A stretch of 64,000 nucleotides of DNA from Methanosarcina mazei S-6. Its GTDB lineage: Archaea > Halobacteriota > Methanosarcinia > Methanosarcinales > Methanosarcinaceae. Both the position numbers and the translations under genes were made by a program. Below the pieces are notes generated by a model. It worked only from the letters and a program-made list of their open reading frames with translations. It had not been told where the DNA came from and made no database searches. Shown piece after piece: positions 62,189 through 64,000 of this stretch (positions are counted from its first letter, which is position 1; the number at the start of each line of letters is the position of its first letter). The stretch covers positions 2,604,001 through 2,668,000 of the forward strand of contig NZ_CP009512.1 of assembly GCF_000970205.1 (NCBI RefSeq), given 5' to 3'.

Positions 62189-63717
62189 GTAACTATTCAG
62201 GTAGCCTTAACGAGGCTACACATTTTTCCTCGTTCCGAGGAAAAATTGGATATAAAATGATTCCTTTTTAGCTTTATGAAACGTGATGAGATTCTTTCTT
62301 ACTGTGCTTCAAATCCTGAAATTATTGTAGCTTACATTGAGAGTTTAGAATCTCAAGTTAAAGAACTCACTGAAAGACTTGTAGCCTTAGAATCTCGTTT
62401 AAATCAAAACAGTCGTAACAGCAGTCGACCTCCTTCTACTGATTATTTTGTCAAAGAGAAACCTAATCCCAAGAGTCTGCGTAAACCAAGCGGGAAGAAA
62501 CCTGGAGGTCAGGAAGGTCATCCAGGCACGACTCTTGATATGGTTGATCATCCTGAGTAGGTAATAGAACATTCTTTGACCTGCTGCAAAGAATGCGGAT
62601 CTACCCTTGAGAATGTTGAAGTTGAAGCTTATGAGAGAAGACAGGTCTTTGACATTCCTCCCGTAAATCTAATTGTTACAGAACATAAAAGTCAGATTAA
62701 AACCTGTCCTTGTTGTGGAAAGTTGAATAAAGCCGTTTTTCCCGAATCAGTGAAATATCCGGTTCAGTATGGCCCTAATATTTTAGCTTCAGCTATTTAC
62801 TGTAAAAATTACCAGTTTGTTCCTTATGATAGAATTTCTGAGTTATTTGAAGACATTATGGGAATAAAAATCTGTCCTGCTACGATAATTAGAGCAGAAA
62901 GAGAATGTTTCCAGAATTTAGAGGAATTTGAAAACGTTATTAGAGAGAAGTTATTAGCCTCGCCTGTAATCAATTTTGATGAAACTGGTATGAAGATTGA
63001 AGGAAAAAGACACTGGCTTCATGTAGCTTCTAATGAAAAATACACATGTTATTTTGCTCATACAAAAAGAGGAGCAGAAGCAATAGATGCTATGGGAATT
63101 CTTCCGAAGTTTAAGGGAGTAGCAGTTCATGATGGATGGAAACCTTACAACGTTTATGATTGTGATCATGCTCTGTGTAACGCTCATTTACAGAGAGAAC
63201 TTACAGGAATTGAAGAGAACTATAAACAGACATGGGCTAAAGAGATGAATGAACTGCTCACTGAGATGAAGAAATACACTGATGAGTGTAAAGAGCAATT
63301 AAGAGAACCTGATTTTGAGCAAATTAAAGCATTGGAAGAAAGGTTTGATGCAATTATCATTAGAGCGCTTGAAGAAAATCCGCATTCTCTAAATCCTGAA
63401 AAACAGGGAAAACGCGGTAAAAATCCAAAAACAAAATCAAGGAATCTGCTGGATAGGTTTATAGAACACAAAGAAAAGATTCTGAGATTCCTGACAGATT
63501 TGAAAGTTCCATTTGATAATAATCAGGCAGAAAGAGATATCAGGATGATGAAACTACAGCAGAAAATATCGGGAACTTTCAGAAAAGCAATGGGAGCGCA
63601 AGCTTTCTGCAGAATTAGGGCGTACATTTCTACAGGAAAAAAGAACGGTTTACCTGTTTTAGAGGGTATTCGTGCGGCGCTCATAGGAGCGCCGTTAACT
63701 ATACTCTGAGCAGTTAC
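62189..63717 (+). mobile_element. complete IS66-family insertion sequence (1529 bp)
   Basis: The left end is GTAACTATTCAGG. The right end, reversed, is GTAACTGCTCAGAG, so the terminal repeats share GTAACT..TCAG. An 8-bp direct repeat TTTATTTT flanks the element. It contains one transposase frame broken only by a TAG codon. It disrupts the signal peptide of a surface protein gene. Confidence 0.93.
62276..63709 (+). CDS. IS66-family transposase with in-frame TAG at codon 95
   Basis: One frame of 478 codons is interrupted once, by TAG at 62558-62560 between DMVDHPE and VIEHSLTCC. The amino part has a leucine-zipper helix (SLESQVKELTERLVALESRL) and NQNSRNSSRPPSTD, typical of IS66. After the TAG come a zinc finger (CCKECGS ... 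CPCCGK) and the DDE core: first Asp in VINFDETGMKIEGK, second in VHDGWKPYNVYDC, Glu in NNQAERDIRMMK. Methanosarcina can decode UAG as pyrrolysine, so the product may be a 477-residue protein with Pyl95. Otherwise it is a 94-residue fragment with separate initiation downstream. Everything else in the element looks intact. Confidence 0.88.
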
Positions 63718-63725
63718 TTTATTTT
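63718..63725. repeat. right target-site duplication of the IS66-type element
   Basis: TTTATTTT, an exact copy of 62181-62188. Confidence 0.9.
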
Positions 63726-64000
63726 TATAATAACTATTTCAGATATGGCATCAGCAAAGGAAATTATAGTAGATGATGACTATGGAGCTGATTTCATATC
63801 AATTCAGGAAGCTGTGAATAATTCTGTAACAGGGGACATAATAATAGTAAGATCTGGCACTTATACTGAAAATGTTCTTGTTGATGTAACAGGGATAACT
63901 ATCAGGTCAGAATCAAACAATGGATCTGTGCAGGTAAAACCGCTGAATGAAAGTACAGGTACCCTTTTGATAACAGCTGATAATATAACGGTCAGCGGTT

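Larger units (their letters stand above)
62145..64000 (+). pseudogene. secreted beta-helix surface protein, interrupted by an IS66-type element (continues past window)
   Basis: The ATG at 62145, with GGGGGG upstream, starts a signal peptide (MTSRTLFLIVLVFI) that is cut at 62188 by the insertion. Joining 62145-62188 to 63726 onward, which removes the element and one target copy, restores one frame: MTSRTLFLIVLVFIFIITIS, then DMASAKEIIVDDDYGADFIS and IQEAVNNSVTGDIIIVRSGT. This is the same type of beta-helix opening (EI.VDD.G.AD...IQEAVN.S..GD.I.V..G.Y.E) as the 939-residue protein at 4096. With the element present, translation stops one codon into it. The remainder lies beyond the window. Confidence 0.9.

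Overview
The window comes from a methanogenic archaeon of the genus Methanosarcina, close to M. acetivorans or M. mazei. Five things point there: an archaeal exosome/ribosome/RNase P gene block, a Pcc1 KEOPS subunit, large secreted beta-helix/PKD proteins, pyruvoyl-dependent arginine decarboxylase, and long AT-rich intergenic regions full of short tandem repeats. No rRNA or CRISPR array was seen. There is one tRNA gene.

Layout. 0-4 kb: end of a methyltransferase gene, small Cys-rich proteins, a malic enzyme and a JAMM-family protein. 4-11 kb: a 939-residue secreted beta-helix/PKD/beta-propeller protein, a membrane histidine kinase with a CHASE4-like sensor region, and a transposase. 11.4-21.9 kb, all on the minus strand: a conserved information-processing block. 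Read 5' to 3' it is L15e, COG1325 RNA-binding protein, RNase P p30, RNase P Pop5, a 1.4-kb gap, proteasome alpha, SBDS, Rrp4, Rrp41, Rrp42, L37Ae, RNA polymerase subunit P, a Brix protein and Pcc1. Rrp41 carries an extraordinary acidic tail of about 260 residues.

22.1-23.3 kb: a complete IS1-family element with a -1 frameshift window and 8-bp target duplication. 23.4-28.4 kb: two DUF2207 membrane proteins and LemA. 28.9-33.8 kb: a DEAD-box/DUF1998 helicase and an FAD-dependent dehydrogenase. 33.8-40 kb: an accessory region. It holds a pair of about 238-bp non-coding repeats, fragments of a type I restriction system (HsdR amino end and HsdS carboxyl end) with a nucleotidyltransferase gene between them, a MntA/HepT toxin-antitoxin pair, a Fic protein, a RelE-type pair and dispersed palindromic repeats.

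40.3-46 kb: a tRNA-Cys-like gene with unusual positions, two paralogous membrane zinc-ribbon proteins around a gene remnant, a YgjP-type metallopeptidase and a second RelE/ParE-type pair. 46-53.5 kb: two tandem hydantoinase/oxoprolinase-family ATPase-fold proteins, arginine decarboxylase, a TPR protein and an EamA transporter. 53.7-59.4 kb: a 1898-residue DUF4011/SF1 helicase/VSR-like nuclease/DUF3320 protein. 60-64 kb: a small membrane protein followed by repeats that copy its own last codons and stop, a truncated EamA gene, small ORFs beside strong hairpins, and a secreted beta-helix protein gene cut in its signal peptide by an IS66-family element. That element's transposase has one in-frame TAG, a possible pyrrolysine codon in this genus.

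Best candidates for something undescribed: the paired 238-bp non-coding repeats (33.9 and 34.4 kb), the competing hairpins over the ribosome binding site of a 57-residue Cys protein (3.7 kb), the odd tRNA-Cys, the UAG-interrupted IS66 transposase, the acidic Rrp41 tail, and the 27-bp palindromic dispersed repeat in the toxin-antitoxin region.
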